This document shows positions 17,809-26,309 of a stretch of 64,000 nucleotides of DNA, in pieces. The DNA is taken from assembly GCF_029229925.1 (NCBI RefSeq), contig NZ_CP107254.1, positions 310,001 to 374,000 on the forward strand. The letters are read 5' to 3'. The position numbers and the translations under genes are program-made. Source of the DNA: Halorhabdus sp. BNX81 (GTDB lineage Archaea; Halobacteriota; Halobacteria; Halobacteriales; Haloarculaceae). The notes under the pieces are model-generated. The model ran no database searches. It was not told where the DNA came from and worked only from the letters and a program-made list of their open reading frames with translations. The first letter of the stretch is position 1. Every line of letters begins with the position of its first letter.

Positions 17809-18768
17809 TCAGTCCGACTTGCTGAAGGTCCTCCCGTCAGGTTCGGGGTGGGCATTCGACCCTCGGCCGAGGAGCCGATCACGCGACGGCAGCAGCGACC
17901 GGTGTTTCACCAGCAGGAATCCTGTGAAGATAGCGAGGAACCCGGCGACGGTCGTCGAGTCGATCACCTCGCCGAGCACCAGCCAGCTCAACAGCGTCGC
18001 GACGACCGGCTCCAAATAGACGATGAGGTTGCTTTCAGTCGGGCCGATCCGGTCGAGGAGACTGAAGTAAAGCGAGAACGCGATGATTCCCGGCCCGACA
18101 ACGAGGAAGGCGAGCGACGCAACCGACAGCGGTGTCCAGACGACAGTGCCGAGTGACTCGCCGGTTGCGTAGCCCGTCACGCCCAGCAGCCCGGAGCCGA
18201 GGACCATTGCCCAGCCCTGGAGGGCGACCGCCGAGAGGTCCGTCCGGAGCGGTCTCGTGGCGACGGACCCGAAGGCGAAACTCAGCGTGGCGAGCACGAC
18301 CAGCCCTACTCCGAGCAGATCTGCGCTCGCAACCGTGCCCACGCCGATGTCGGAGATGACGACGACACCTCCAAGCCCGACGACCAGCCCCAGGATCTGT
18401 AGCGTGGTGAGGTCGCTGTCGGGCAGCAACGCACTCGCGAAGACCGCCGTCAGCGCCGGGGAGAGACTTACCACGATGGCCGCGATCGCGGGCGGGACGT
18501 GTTCCATCCCCAGGTAGAGAAAGGCGTGGTGACCCGCGATCATGAACGCGCCGGCAACCAGGACACTCCCCGCGTCTGCCAGCGACCGGGGGTACCAGCG
18601 ACGCACCAACACTGCGGCAAAGCCGATCACTATCACGCCAACCAGCGCGTACCGGAGACCGGCGAACAAAAGTGGCGGAAAGTACGCGAGTCCCACGTCG
18701 ATGGCCAGAAACGAACTTCCCCAGAGGATGCCGACTACCAGCGAGAGGACGAGCGTTTTCGATCGCAT
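17809..18768 (-). CDS. DMT-superfamily EamA exporter
   Basis: The 319-residue protein has ten hydrophobic segments in two EamA repeats. The first begins LVVGILWGSSFLAIDVGL, and the second contains FAFGSVATRPLR and YLEPVVATLLSWLVLGE, the latter a hallmark of the C-terminal repeat. EamA proteins export metabolites such as amino acids. It is divergent from an Lrp/AsnC regulator, a common pairing for amino-acid exporters, so it is probably controlled by it. A TATA-like element (reverse strand, about 18788-18799) sits just ahead of the start, implying a leaderless mRNA. Confidence 0.88.
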   Translation of the reverse strand: MRSKTLVLSLVVGILWGSSFLAIDVGLAYFPPLLFAGLRYALVGVIVIGFAAVLVRRWYPRSLADAGSVLVAGAFMIAGHHAFLYLGMEHVPPAIAAIVVSLSPALTAVFASALLPDSDLTTLQILGLVVGLGGVVVISDIGVGTVASADLLGVGLVVLATLSFAFGSVATRPLRTDLSAVALQGWAMVLGSGLLGVTGYATGESLGTVVWTPLSVASLAFLVVGPGIIAFSLYFSLLDRIGPTESNLIVYLEPVVATLLSWLVLGEVIDSTTVAGFLAIFTGFLLVKHRSLLPSRDRLLGRGSNAHPEPDGRTFSKSD

Positions 18769-18935
18769 TAGGTAGATATCTAAGAGATAGATATAATAAT
18801 CTGTCGGAAGATAGAATCCAATTCAACTATCGGCCAAATATTGGCGACAAATTCACACTGGGCTGCTTGACTGTCGCGATGTTGCTGCGCGAGCGAGCGG
18901 AGCATACTTACCGATCACCGCCGAGCGTGTCACGC

Positions 18936-19421
18936 ATGGACGAACGCGACGTTCGGATACTCAAGGCGATCGCCGATCTCGGGACGGACAGTCCGGAGCA
19001 ACTCCACGAGGAGACGGAGATCCCGATCTCGACGATTCACTACCGCCTCAACAACCTCCGGGAGGACGGCGTGATCGAGAACGATCTCAACGACATCGAC
19101 CTGGACGCGGTCGGGTTGGGCGTGACGGTCATCGTCGAAGTCCTGGCCGAATACAGCGGGACCTACGACGCCGTCGCCGAGAAGTTCGGTGAGATCGAGG
19201 GGGTCACGCAGGTCTATCTGACGATGGGTGAGACGGATTTCATCGTGATCGCCCAGTTAACCGACTCCGATATGGTCGAACGGCTCATTAGCGACTTCGA
19301 GGCACTGGATGAAGTCGAGCGGACGAACTCGACGTTCGTGATCTCGACGCTCAAAGATAGCCATCGAGCGCTTGAAGCCTACGAACTTGACACCTTGCTT
19401 GCTGAACTTGTCGACGAGTAG
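18936..19421 (+). CDS. Lrp/AsnC-family transcriptional regulator
   Basis: The 161-residue protein starts MDERDVRILKAIADLGTDSP with an N-terminal winged helix-turn-helix (IPISTIHYRLNNLREDGVIE as recognition part). An AsnC/RAM effector-binding domain follows (VTVIVEVLAEYSG, and GVTQVYLTMGETDFIV). The ATG at 18936 matches the start of the HTH; the longer frame upstream is not coding-like. Divergent placement next to the EamA exporter suggests local regulation in response to an exported amino acid. Confidence 0.88.
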   Translation: MDERDVRILKAIADLGTDSPEQLHEETEIPISTIHYRLNNLREDGVIENDLNDIDLDAVGLGVTVIVEVLAEYSGTYDAVAEKFGEIEGVTQVYLTMGETDFIVIAQLTDSDMVERLISDFEALDEVERTNSTFVISTLKDSHRALEAYELDTLLAELVDE

Positions 19422-19653
19422 CCCTCCGAGTGTCGACAGACACGCCGTTCCGCAGTCACTCCTCCGCGTCCGGATTGAGCTCCAACCACCCCAGTCTCAC
19501 CACGGAGTCGCTTCGTGCTGGCACTTGCCGTACTGAGACACTCGTGTGGGGCCGCTCGAGCCGACGACGATCGGGTGTCTCAGAACGCAGTCGTCCATTC
19601 CGGCCAGGTGCACCCGGATTTTCGACTCGCTCTTCTAGCTCTGAGAATGTCCA
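19422..19653. other. Intergenic stretch before the candidate RNA
   Basis: This follows the Lrp stop codon. I see no supportable gene. Short open frames on the + strand have poor amino-acid composition and no family resemblance. Confidence 0.5.
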
Positions 19654-19672
19654 TTAAATTTACATACTTACA
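19654..19672 (+). promoter_or_regulatory. TATA-like promoter element ahead of hairpin tract
   Basis: An isolated AT-rich block, TTAAATTTACATACTTACA, is centred about 26-28 bases before the first base of a strong hairpin at 19689. That is the normal archaeal TATA-to-start spacing. No protein start follows, which points to an untranslated transcript. Confidence 0.45.
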
Positions 19673-19688
19673 CTTCGCATTCCCACTT

Positions 19689-19872
19689 GGGTCGGCGACG
19701 TGACCCCGTCACCGACCCGGACGATCAGCCCATGATCGTCTCTACACCGGCCGGACTCCACCGCACCTCCGCCGCGGTGGTCCGGGTGTGTCCCCGTCGT
19801 TGTCATCATTGCCGCTTGCCGGGTTCCCGAAACCCGGCATCTCCCACCCCGCTTTTCTGGCGTCCCCGCCAG
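19689..19872 (+). ncRNA. Candidate structured RNA: five consecutive strong hairpins
   Basis: Hairpins follow each other with short gaps. At 19689-19718, GGGTCG pairs with CGACCC and GTGAC with GTCAC. At 19720-19740, GACGATCA pairs with TGATCGTC. At 19744-19789, ACAC, CCGGA and CCACCGC pair with GCGGTGG, TCCGG and GTGT. At 19818-19838, GCCGGGTT pairs with AACCCGGC. At 19857-19872, CTGGCG pairs with CGCCAG. A TATA-like element is correctly spaced upstream, and a T4 run at 19853-19856 could end a ~168-nt transcript. I could not match it to SRP RNA or RNase P motifs. Confidence 0.4.
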
Positions 19873-19995
19873 GTTTGGATGCTGCACGGTCTCCTCTCGC
19901 ATTCCCCGGCGCTCGCGCGAGACCTTCCAGGGTTCGGAGCCCGCCACCGGCATTTCCGGAGCAGTCGCTCACACAAGGTTCGCGACGGTTGAAAA

Positions 19996-20131
19996 TGCCC
20001 GGGGAGGGCTCCGAACCCTCGATCTCCGCATGACCCAGGTCCGGGGTGACGAACCCCGTGGCCATGCCGATGGCGCACACAGTGGAACGACCCTATGAGT
20101 GCGGCGCTATGTCCAGCTAAGCCACCCGGGC
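19996..20131 (-). tRNA. tRNA-Met (CAT), elongator, with intron
   Basis: Read on the minus strand, the acceptor stem is GCCCGGG/CCCGGGC with a discriminator A at 19996, the T-arm is GAGGG-TTCGGAG-CCCTC, and the anticodon stem is CCGCA/TGCGG enclosing CTCATA with the CAT anticodon at 20095-20097. About 62 nt (roughly 20032-20093) interrupt the gene one base 3' of the anticodon, the canonical archaeal intron site. The spliced tRNA would be about 74 nt. Elongator tRNA-Met introns are known in haloarchaea. CCA is not encoded. A TATA-like GCTTAAAG on the minus strand near 20160 fits as promoter. Confidence 0.88.
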
Positions 20132-20284
20132 TCACCCCGAGATTGCGTGAGGGTCTTCTTTAAGCTTCTCATCTGTTCGTCGGCTGGTGATGCCACGCGA
20201 AGATAGCGGACCGTTCGCTCGGCAGATTGCCAGCCGATCCGGTGTACCCGCGGATTTATGATACCGGACCGGTACACCTTGGAT

Positions 20285-21430
20285 ATGGAGATTCCAGACC
20301 TCGTCCACGAGGAACTGGGGGGCGAAGAGATCCGATCGGGGGTCGCCATCGGCGATGAGGAAGTCGTCTGTGCCACTGATTCGCGGACGCTCATCTATCG
20401 GCCCGAAGGGATTTTGAGCGACGAACGTATCGAGCAGTATCCACACGACGTCGACCGATTGGCCCTCTCGGAAGGCCGACGCAAGACCACGTTCAAACTC
20501 ACGTACGTCGACGGCACGCGCTCGTTCGCTGTCCCTGCCAGCCACGGTCGGGACGTCCTGACGCTCCTGCTGGAAGGCATCCTCGGCGTCGACGGCGTTC
20601 TCGACGAGGACGAATCCGTCGTCGGTGCGTTTCGATTCAGCGAACTCACGCTGGTCATCGCCGAGAACCGTCTCGTCAGACACATCGGCGAGACTGTCTG
20701 GGACGACGACTTCACCCAGTACGAATACGCCGACCTCACCGGGCTCGACTTTCAGGAGGGCAGCGTCGCAACGGAGATTGTCCTCACGATCGACGGCCGT
20801 CCACAGCGTATCAAGACACCCCGCGAGGATGCTCGCCTCGTCGAGGAGACCCTGAAAAAAGCCGTCTTCGAGTTCTACGAGGTGGCCACGATGGCGGAAC
20901 TCCAGCGCGCGGTCGAAACCGCTGAGACCGGCGACGAGTCCTCGGCGACCGACGAACCGGACGATCTCACGTTCGGTTCGGGCATCGATCCGCTCGTTTC
21001 GGAAACTGGCGACGAACCGTCGGACCCCTTAGAGACTGACTCCGAGATGGCGGAACCCTCGACACCGACGGAGGGGGAATCGACGACAGCCACGCAACCC
21101 TCTCAATCCTCTGTGGAGACGCCACAGCAAACGACGGAGCAGGGTGTGGACAACCGCTCGGATCCTGCGTCGACCGCTATCGGTGCCGCAGGGACCGAAG
21201 ACACGCCGTCTCCACAACAGACCAACAACCCGGACCGCTCACGCTCCACAGACGCGACACCCCGGACTGGGTCGTCCCCGGAATCGACTCAAGCAGCGAC
21301 CGAAGACGATGTCGAGGCCCTCCGCGAAGAAGTCTCGGAACTGTCCTCGGCCGTCCAGCGGCAAAACCAGCTCCTCAAAAAGCAACACAACGCGATCAAA
21401 CAACTGCTCGGCGAGCTTCGCGATCAGTAA
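20285..21430 (+). CDS. Haloarchaeal protein with PH-like N-terminal domains and C-terminal coiled coil
   Basis: This 381-residue protein has two similar beta-rich N-terminal halves. The repeating pattern is a VVCATDSRTLIYR / LVIAENRLVRHIG strand pair followed by a YEYADLTGLDF segment, as in bacterial PH-like domains. A long Ser/Thr/Glu/Pro low-complexity region (about residues 215-345) follows. The C-terminal coiled coil has heptads around EEVSELSSAVQRQNQLLKKQ. It is a cytoplasmic protein with no signal peptide; its function is unknown. The ATG at 20285 lies 27-30 bases behind a TATA-like GATTTATGATA and is preferred to the upstream ATG. Confidence 0.7.
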   Translation: MEIPDLVHEELGGEEIRSGVAIGDEEVVCATDSRTLIYRPEGILSDERIEQYPHDVDRLALSEGRRKTTFKLTYVDGTRSFAVPASHGRDVLTLLLEGILGVDGVLDEDESVVGAFRFSELTLVIAENRLVRHIGETVWDDDFTQYEYADLTGLDFQEGSVATEIVLTIDGRPQRIKTPREDARLVEETLKKAVFEFYEVATMAELQRAVETAETGDESSATDEPDDLTFGSGIDPLVSETGDEPSDPLETDSEMAEPSTPTEGESTTATQPSQSSVETPQQTTEQGVDNRSDPASTAIGAAGTEDTPSPQQTNNPDRSRSTDATPRTGSSPESTQAATEDDVEALREEVSELSSAVQRQNQLLKKQHNAIKQLLGELRDQ

Positions 21431-21445
21431 CTTCCCGACTATTCC

Positions 21446-21811
21446 TCACTCTCTGCCGGTCACTTTCCGGATGCACGACGACCCGAACGGGCCGAGTTCG
21501 CGGTCGTCCTCGAACCGGATGAAGTGGCCCGTCGAGAGCCCCGCGCCACAGCGCTGACACGAAAAGTCCCCATCGCGAGTCACGACCTGGCTCTCGAAGG
21601 AGACGTACTGTCCAGTCGTGGGGCGGACGAGTCCCGCCTCCCGTTCGATGATTCCCCGGCGCTCGGCGGTATCGAGAATCTCACGCGTCAGGTGTGGATC
21701 GGTCGTGACCGTCTCGATCCGGTCGACCGCCTCGGCCATCGACAGTTCGGCGTCCTCGAAGTTCGCGAGCAGCGTCACGCCGAGTTCCACCGGGTCGTTC
21801 GTCTCGTCCAC
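21446..21811 (-). CDS. Small haloarchaeal protein with helical N-terminus and zinc-finger-like C-terminus
   Basis: The 121-residue protein has a helical, winged-helix-like first part with DRIETVTTDPHLTREILDTA and RRGIIERE. The C-terminal part has CQRCGAGL plus a later SSCIRK cysteine, suggesting Zn2+ binding. This resembles a haloarchaeal family I recall as DUF5830; the name is uncertain. A role in nucleic-acid binding is plausible but unproven. It converges with the PH-like gene, leaving about 15 bases between. Confidence 0.65.
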   Translation of the reverse strand: MDETNDPVELGVTLLANFEDAELSMAEAVDRIETVTTDPHLTREILDTAERRGIIEREAGLVRPTTGQYVSFESQVVTRDGDFSCQRCGAGLSTGHFIRFEDDRELGPFGSSCIRKVTGRE

Positions 21812-21953
21812 ACCGCTCGTTCGTGCTCCGCCGCCAAGAATCGTTGGCCTTCGTTGGCGATGTCTCTAGTTGGGCCTGTGTCGAACGGAATAGATTACCA
21901 GTGCAAATCGGGTTGAACGTACGCCGAGGGAAGCGAGGCGTTTCACCGCCGGA

Positions 21954-22187
21954 GCCGTCGAAGACGGCGGAGGCGGCCGTTTTTACCACCGGGAGCGCAA
22001 GCGCTCCCGAGCCCACACTCACTGCGTTCACGTGGACCATGTTTTTGCCGGGAGCGGGTTGTGGGCCGACGGCCCGCAACCGAATGCCGTGGCGACGGAG
22101 ACGGCATTGCCGTCTCCGATCGAGGCGGTGAAGCCGCCTCGCAGTCGCCACGCGGTGCCCGTAGCGAACGAAGTGAGCGAGGACACC
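21954..22187. repeat. Cluster of six inverted repeats in the DedA/VTT upstream region
   Basis: Hairpins: 21954-21968 (GCCGTC/GACGGC); 21991-22008 (GGGAGCGC/GCGCTCCC, perfect); 22057-22081 (11 bp with one wobble); 22096-22118 (CGGAGACGGC/GCCGTCTCCG, perfect); 22122-22140 (GAGGCGG/CCGCCTC); 22154-22187 (GGTGCCC/GGACACC with one mismatch). In addition GTGGCGAC at 22089-22096 pairs with GTCGCCAC at 22144-22151, enclosing two of the hairpins in a possible three-way junction. No coding frame is credible here. Confidence 0.6.
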
Positions 22188-22246
22188 CGACGACGAAAAA
22201 GATGGGACCACAAAAGGTTTGCCAGCTCCGGCACCTGTCTCCGGTA

Positions 22247-22927
22247 ATGGAACCGGCAGTCAGACGCCAGCTCGGCGCGATCGCTGCAGTCGCCGTCGTC
22301 GCCGGCGCGGTCGCCGTTGTGGGTTCGCCCGACGCCCTGCGCTCGGTCGTCGAGACGGCGGTCGACTCGCCGCTCGCGTTCGCGGCCGTGTTGGTCGCCG
22401 TCTACACCGTCCGGCCGCTCGTTCTCTGGCCGATTTCCGCGGTGTCGATCCTCGTCGGCTACGGCCTCGGCATCCCGCTTGGCGTCCCCGTCGGTCTCCT
22501 CGGAGCCGTCTGTACCTCGCTGCCGGCGTATCTGCTCGCCCGTCACGCCCCCCGTGAGCGCGGTCTCTTCGGCCGACTCCACGACCGCGGTAGCCACGTC
22601 GTCGACACTACCGGCGCGTTCCGCGGTGTCGCCGCTGCGCGACTCCTGCCCCTCCCGGCGGACGTGATCTCGTATGGGGCCGGCCTCTCCTCGGTCCCGA
22701 CGCGAGCGTTCGTCGCCGGGACGCTCGTGGGCCAACTCCCCTGGGTCCTGGCGGGCGTCGTCGCCGGGAGTTCGATGCGGACGCTCGCCGTCGAGGGGAG
22801 CGCCGGCGGCCTTCCCCTGGTCGTCGGGGCTGCTGCGGTCGGTGTGCTCGTCCTCGCCAGTCCCGTGATCCGTCACATTGCCGACTACGACCGACTGCCC
22901 TCCATGGGATCGTCCGGCTCGCAGTGA
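22247..22927 (+). CDS. TVP38/TMEM64 (VTT/DedA-like) membrane protein
   Basis: The 226-residue protein has about six hydrophobic segments and the VTT core: RPLVLWPISAVSILVGYGLG, a GAVCTSLPAYLLAR helix, and RLLPLPADVISYGAGLSSV. These re-entrant regions are typical of the family, some of whose members transport or scramble lipids. The ATG at 22247 is chosen because the longer frame runs through the palindrome cluster. The substrate is unknown. Confidence 0.85.
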   Translation: MEPAVRRQLGAIAAVAVVAGAVAVVGSPDALRSVVETAVDSPLAFAAVLVAVYTVRPLVLWPISAVSILVGYGLGIPLGVPVGLLGAVCTSLPAYLLARHAPRERGLFGRLHDRGSHVVDTTGAFRGVAAARLLPLPADVISYGAGLSSVPTRAFVAGTLVGQLPWVLAGVVAGSSMRTLAVEGSAGGLPLVVGAAAVGVLVLASPVIRHIADYDRLPSMGSSGSQ

Positions 22928-22959
22928 TCGATTCCGTCCTCTTCGCCGTCTGTCTCTCC

Positions 22960-23079
22960 TCAGTAGAAGGTGTCCGCACAGTCATAGACGACGCCGTGGG
23001 CGGGACAGACGTACTTGCAGTGGCGTTCGAACAGCGGGCGACCACAGCGTGGACAGGGTCGGCCACCGGACTCTTCCAT
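22960..23079 (-). CDS. 39-residue zinc-finger microprotein
   Basis: The short ORF starts MEESGGRPCPRCGRPLFERH, continues HCKYVCPAHGVVYDC, and ends ADTFY. CPRC plus CKYVC and a final Cys/His provide at least four metal ligands, a typical treble-clef or ribbon miniature zinc finger. Such one-domain zinc-finger microproteins are abundant in haloarchaea, and some affect biofilm and swarming. Composition and the ligand pattern make it a real gene. It converges with the VTT gene and is upstream of the RNR gene on the other side. Confidence 0.75.
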   Translation of the reverse strand: MEESGGRPCPRCGRPLFERHCKYVCPAHGVVYDCADTFY

Positions 23080-23173
23080 GTGTATTCCTGGCAAGCGGAC
23101 TGCTTGATAGTTCGGAAGGCGGAAAAACGAACGTGAACGATCGCTGTAGCGAACGAGTCAGCTCAGTCGGCGC

Positions 23174-26100
23174 TCAACACTCCGACCAGCCACAGGACTC
23201 ACAGGTCTTGCAGCCCTCGGAGTAATACAGCGACATCGACCCACACTCGGGACATTCGGGACTCTCGCCGTTCTCGATGAGTTCCTGCTGGTCACCACTC
23301 GGCTCGGTCGGCTCAATCGATTCACTCGACGCAGCCGTCGCGCCGCCGTCAGTCGAGTGGCCCATGGCTTCCGGATCCTCTTCGTCGGCGGTCTCTTCGA
23401 GCGTCTGCTGTTGTGGATAGGCCCGCTCGATGTCGCCATCGAGGTATCGGCGCATCGCCGTGCCGATAGCATCCGGGATCGACTGGATCTGTTCGCCCTT
23501 GTCCCAGGCGACCTTCGGTGAGCGGATACCCTGGAGTTCGCCGGCGATCTCGTTGGGATCGACGCCGGCCCGGAGGGCGGCCGAGACGGTCTTGGCGAGG
23601 GCCTCGGTGAACGACGCCGTGAAGCCGCCGGAGTTGCCGATGTTGGCGAACAGCTCGAAGGGCCGTTCGGCTTCGGGATCCTCGTTGATGTTGACGTAGA
23701 CCTTCCCGTAGCCGGTGTCGATACGCTGGGTCACGCCGTGGAGGACGTCCGGGCGCGGGCGCTTTTTGGCGTAGTCGGCGTATTCGCCGTCGGCTTCGCC
23801 GAGTAGCGTTTCGATTTCACCGTCGAGGGCTGCCCTGACGTCCTCGTCATCGAGGAAGGCCTCGATCCCGCCGAAGACGGCCTCGATCTGGGCGATGACC
23901 TCCTCGGTGTCCATGTCGGCGAAGTCGGTGTTCTCCGCCCTGGTGGTCAGCACCTGCTTGCTCCGGGTGCCGTCCCGGTAATAGGTGACGCCTTTGCCGC
24001 CGTGTTCGTAGATGTACTCGAAGACATCTTTTGCGTCGGCGATGCTGGAGTCGTTGGGCGCGTTGACCGTCTTCGAGATGGCGCTGTCCACGCCGTCCTG
24101 GAGCGTACACTGGATCGAGGCGTGCTGCTTGGGCGAGAGGTCGCCCGTCGTGACGAACAGCTCGCCGATGGCGTCCGGGACCGTCGAGAGCCCCTCGACG
24201 CCGTCGAACTCGTTTGTCGCCATCTGCTCCTGGGCCTCTTGCTTGACGGTATCGACGTCGATGCCGTTCTCCTCCAGCACGCGGAGGAAGTAGTCGTCGA
24301 ACTCCACCAGCATCTCGTCGCCCTGGACATCGTCGGAGACGTTCTTATAGTACGCGACGTTGTAGACCGGCTCACACCCGCCGGTCGTGTTGCCGACCAT
24401 CGACGTCGTGCCGGTCGGCGCGATGGTCGTCGTGTTGTGGTTGCGGATGGGGAAGCCCTCGGCCCAGTCGTCGGCGTCCTCGCCGACGTAGTGTTCGAAC
24501 CACTCGCGGTATTCGGTGGGGTCGGCGTACTTCGAATCCTCCCAGTCGTTGAAGACGCCGCGCTCCTCGGCGAGTTCGTGGCTCGCCCATTTGGAGTCGT
24601 GGTTGATCTTCTGCATGAGGTGGCCGGCGATCGCGTCGCCCTCGTCGCTGCCGTACTTCACGCCGAGCTGGATGAACAGCTGGGCCAGTCCCATGATCCC
24701 CAGCCCGATCTTGCGCATGTCCCGGACCGTCTCCTCGATCTTCTCGACCGGGAAATCGGACATCGTGACGACGTTCTCGAGGAACCGCGTCGCCATTTCG
24801 ATGCGGTATTCGAGTTCCTCGACGTCGATGGCTTCGTCGAGATACGCCTCGACCGCCGCCTCGAAGTCCTCGTAGTCGTCGGCGTGGCGTTCCGACCAGA
24901 CTCGCCAGTCGGGTGCGTCCTCGGCGGCCAGCGTCGAGAGGTTGATGTGTCCGAGGTTACAGGCCTCGTACTCCTCGAGGGGCTGCTCGCCGCAGGGATT
25001 TGTTGCAAGAATTCGATGATCAGGATGCTCCTCGACGTCGAAGGAATGTTCCTTGTTGGCGCGTTCGAGATAGATCACGCCGGGTTCGCCGTTCTCGTGG
25101 GCACCCTCGACGATATCGTCCCAGAGCTCGCTGGCTGGAATCGACAGTTCCTCGCCGACCTCGACGTACTCGCCGAGGCCGAACATGTCGTACAGTTCCT
25201 TGGTCTCGGCGGTGACGATGTGGGGATCGCCCGTCCGGGGATTGGTGAACGTGAACTCCTCGTCGTTCTGGAGGGCGTCCATGAAGTCGTCCGTGATCCC
25301 GACGGAGATGTTGAAGTTCGAGAGGTGGCCCTCGACGGCGTTGCGGAGGTGTTCGGGAACCCGCCCGTCGTCGTCGATCAATTCGCGGGCTTCCTCCAAG
25401 GCGTCCGAGAAGGACGTGTGGGTGAAGTCGTCCGGGTCGTTCAGCCGGAGCGTCCGGGCCAGGGAGACGTCCTTGTTCTTGGCGTGGATGAACTGGATGA
25501 CGTCCGGGTGGGAGACCCGCATGACGCCCATCTGGGCACCCCGCCGGGCACCGCCCTGGGCGATCGTCTCGCACATCTGGTCGAACGTCCGCATGAACGT
25601 TATCGGACCAGACGCGATTCCGCCCGTGGACCCGACAGCATCCCCGTAGGGCCGCAATCGCCAGAAGGCGTACCCCATGCCGCCGCCGCTCTGGAACACC
25701 TGTGCGGCTTCTTTGGCTGTCTGATGGATGTCATCGATGTCGTCCTCGGGACTGTCGACGAAACACGCCGAAAGCTGCTGGAGTTCGTCCCCGGCGTTCA
25801 TCAGTGTCGGCGAGTTCGGCATAAAGGAGAGATTCTCCATCAGATCCTGGAACGCCGCGGCGGTCTCCTCGACATGGTCACGGACGTCCGCGGGGAGTTC
25901 GGGGACGACCGTCTCGTAAGCGAACTTGTTGACGTTGTACTGGCTGAGCGTCGTCTCGGCGTCGTCCGTTGCCGAAGTTCCCTTCCCGAAGACCTCCTCG
26001 GCGAGCTCGTCCCGCCGGGGATGGTCGGGTTTGAGCTGGTCGGGCGTGACCGTGATCTCGACGTCTTCGTTTCGCGCCTCGTAGACGGCTTCGGCCAGCG

Positions 26101-26293
26101 CGATGTTCTTCGCGACACGTTCGAAGAGATCCTCCTGCTGTTCGATGAGTTCACCGTCGGCGTTCTTCCGGAGATATCGCGCCGGCAGAATGTTGTGGTA
26201 GGCGTTGTCAGTCAGCCGGTCGGCGAGGGTGTCGCCCTCGGTGCGCTTGATCGGGAGCGTCACCTCGTCGACGGCGAGTTCGGCGTCGGTCAC
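23174..26293 (-). CDS. nrdJ: Adenosylcobalamin-dependent (class II) ribonucleotide reductase
   Basis: The enzyme reduces ribonucleotides to deoxyribonucleotides using coenzyme B12. The ~1039-residue protein has the N-terminal cone-like region, FMPNSPTLMNAGDELQQLSACF, the active-site loop NPCGEQPLEEYEACNLGHIN with paired Cys and Glu, APTGTTSMV, and a glycyl-less C-terminal part. The extreme C-terminus is a zinc ribbon/redox tail (CPECGS, CKTCESCGWSEC). No intein interrupts the conserved blocks. A GTG at 26293 (MTDAELAVDE) is chosen; another in-frame GTG lies five codons upstream at 26308. A TATA element CATATATGA at 26361-26369 (minus strand) precedes it. Confidence 0.93.
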   Translation of the reverse strand: MTDAELAVDEVTLPIKRTEGDTLADRLTDNAYHNILPARYLRKNADGELIEQQEDLFERVAKNIALAEAVYEARNEDVEITVTPDQLKPDHPRRDELAEEVFGKGTSATDDAETTLSQYNVNKFAYETVVPELPADVRDHVEETAAAFQDLMENLSFMPNSPTLMNAGDELQQLSACFVDSPEDDIDDIHQTAKEAAQVFQSGGGMGYAFWRLRPYGDAVGSTGGIASGPITFMRTFDQMCETIAQGGARRGAQMGVMRVSHPDVIQFIHAKNKDVSLARTLRLNDPDDFTHTSFSDALEEARELIDDDGRVPEHLRNAVEGHLSNFNISVGITDDFMDALQNDEEFTFTNPRTGDPHIVTAETKELYDMFGLGEYVEVGEELSIPASELWDDIVEGAHENGEPGVIYLERANKEHSFDVEEHPDHRILATNPCGEQPLEEYEACNLGHINLSTLAAEDAPDWRVWSERHADDYEDFEAAVEAYLDEAIDVEELEYRIEMATRFLENVVTMSDFPVEKIEETVRDMRKIGLGIMGLAQLFIQLGVKYGSDEGDAIAGHLMQKINHDSKWASHELAEERGVFNDWEDSKYADPTEYREWFEHYVGEDADDWAEGFPIRNHNTTTIAPTGTTSMVGNTTGGCEPVYNVAYYKNVSDDVQGDEMLVEFDDYFLRVLEENGIDVDTVKQEAQEQMATNEFDGVEGLSTVPDAIGELFVTTGDLSPKQHASIQCTLQDGVDSAISKTVNAPNDSSIADAKDVFEYIYEHGGKGVTYYRDGTRSKQVLTTRAENTDFADMDTEEVIAQIEAVFGGIEAFLDDEDVRAALDGEIETLLGEADGEYADYAKKRPRPDVLHGVTQRIDTGYGKVYVNINEDPEAERPFELFANIGNSGGFTASFTEALAKTVSAALRAGVDPNEIAGELQGIRSPKVAWDKGEQIQSIPDAIGTAMRRYLDGDIERAYPQQQTLEETADEEDPEAMGHSTDGGATAASSESIEPTEPSGDQQELIENGESPECPECGSMSLYYSEGCKTCESCGWSEC

Positions 26294-26309
26294 TGCTCGG
26301 CCCCCCACG

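Noticed and set aside
19687-19992. 101-aa ORF across the hairpin tract
   Set aside because: Its Arg/His/Cys/Pro-rich composition is unlike haloarchaeal proteins, and the start coincides with strong RNA hairpins instead.
19689-19995. Hairpin tract as 7S SRP RNA or RNase P RNA
   Set aside because: I could not find the helix-8 GGAAGG/AGCA motif of SRP RNA or the conserved GAGGAAAGUCC/ACAGAA elements of RNase P RNA.
23174-26293. Intein inside the ribonucleotide reductase or RadA
   Set aside because: Conserved blocks in both proteins are continuous and lengths are normal; no intein motifs interrupt them.
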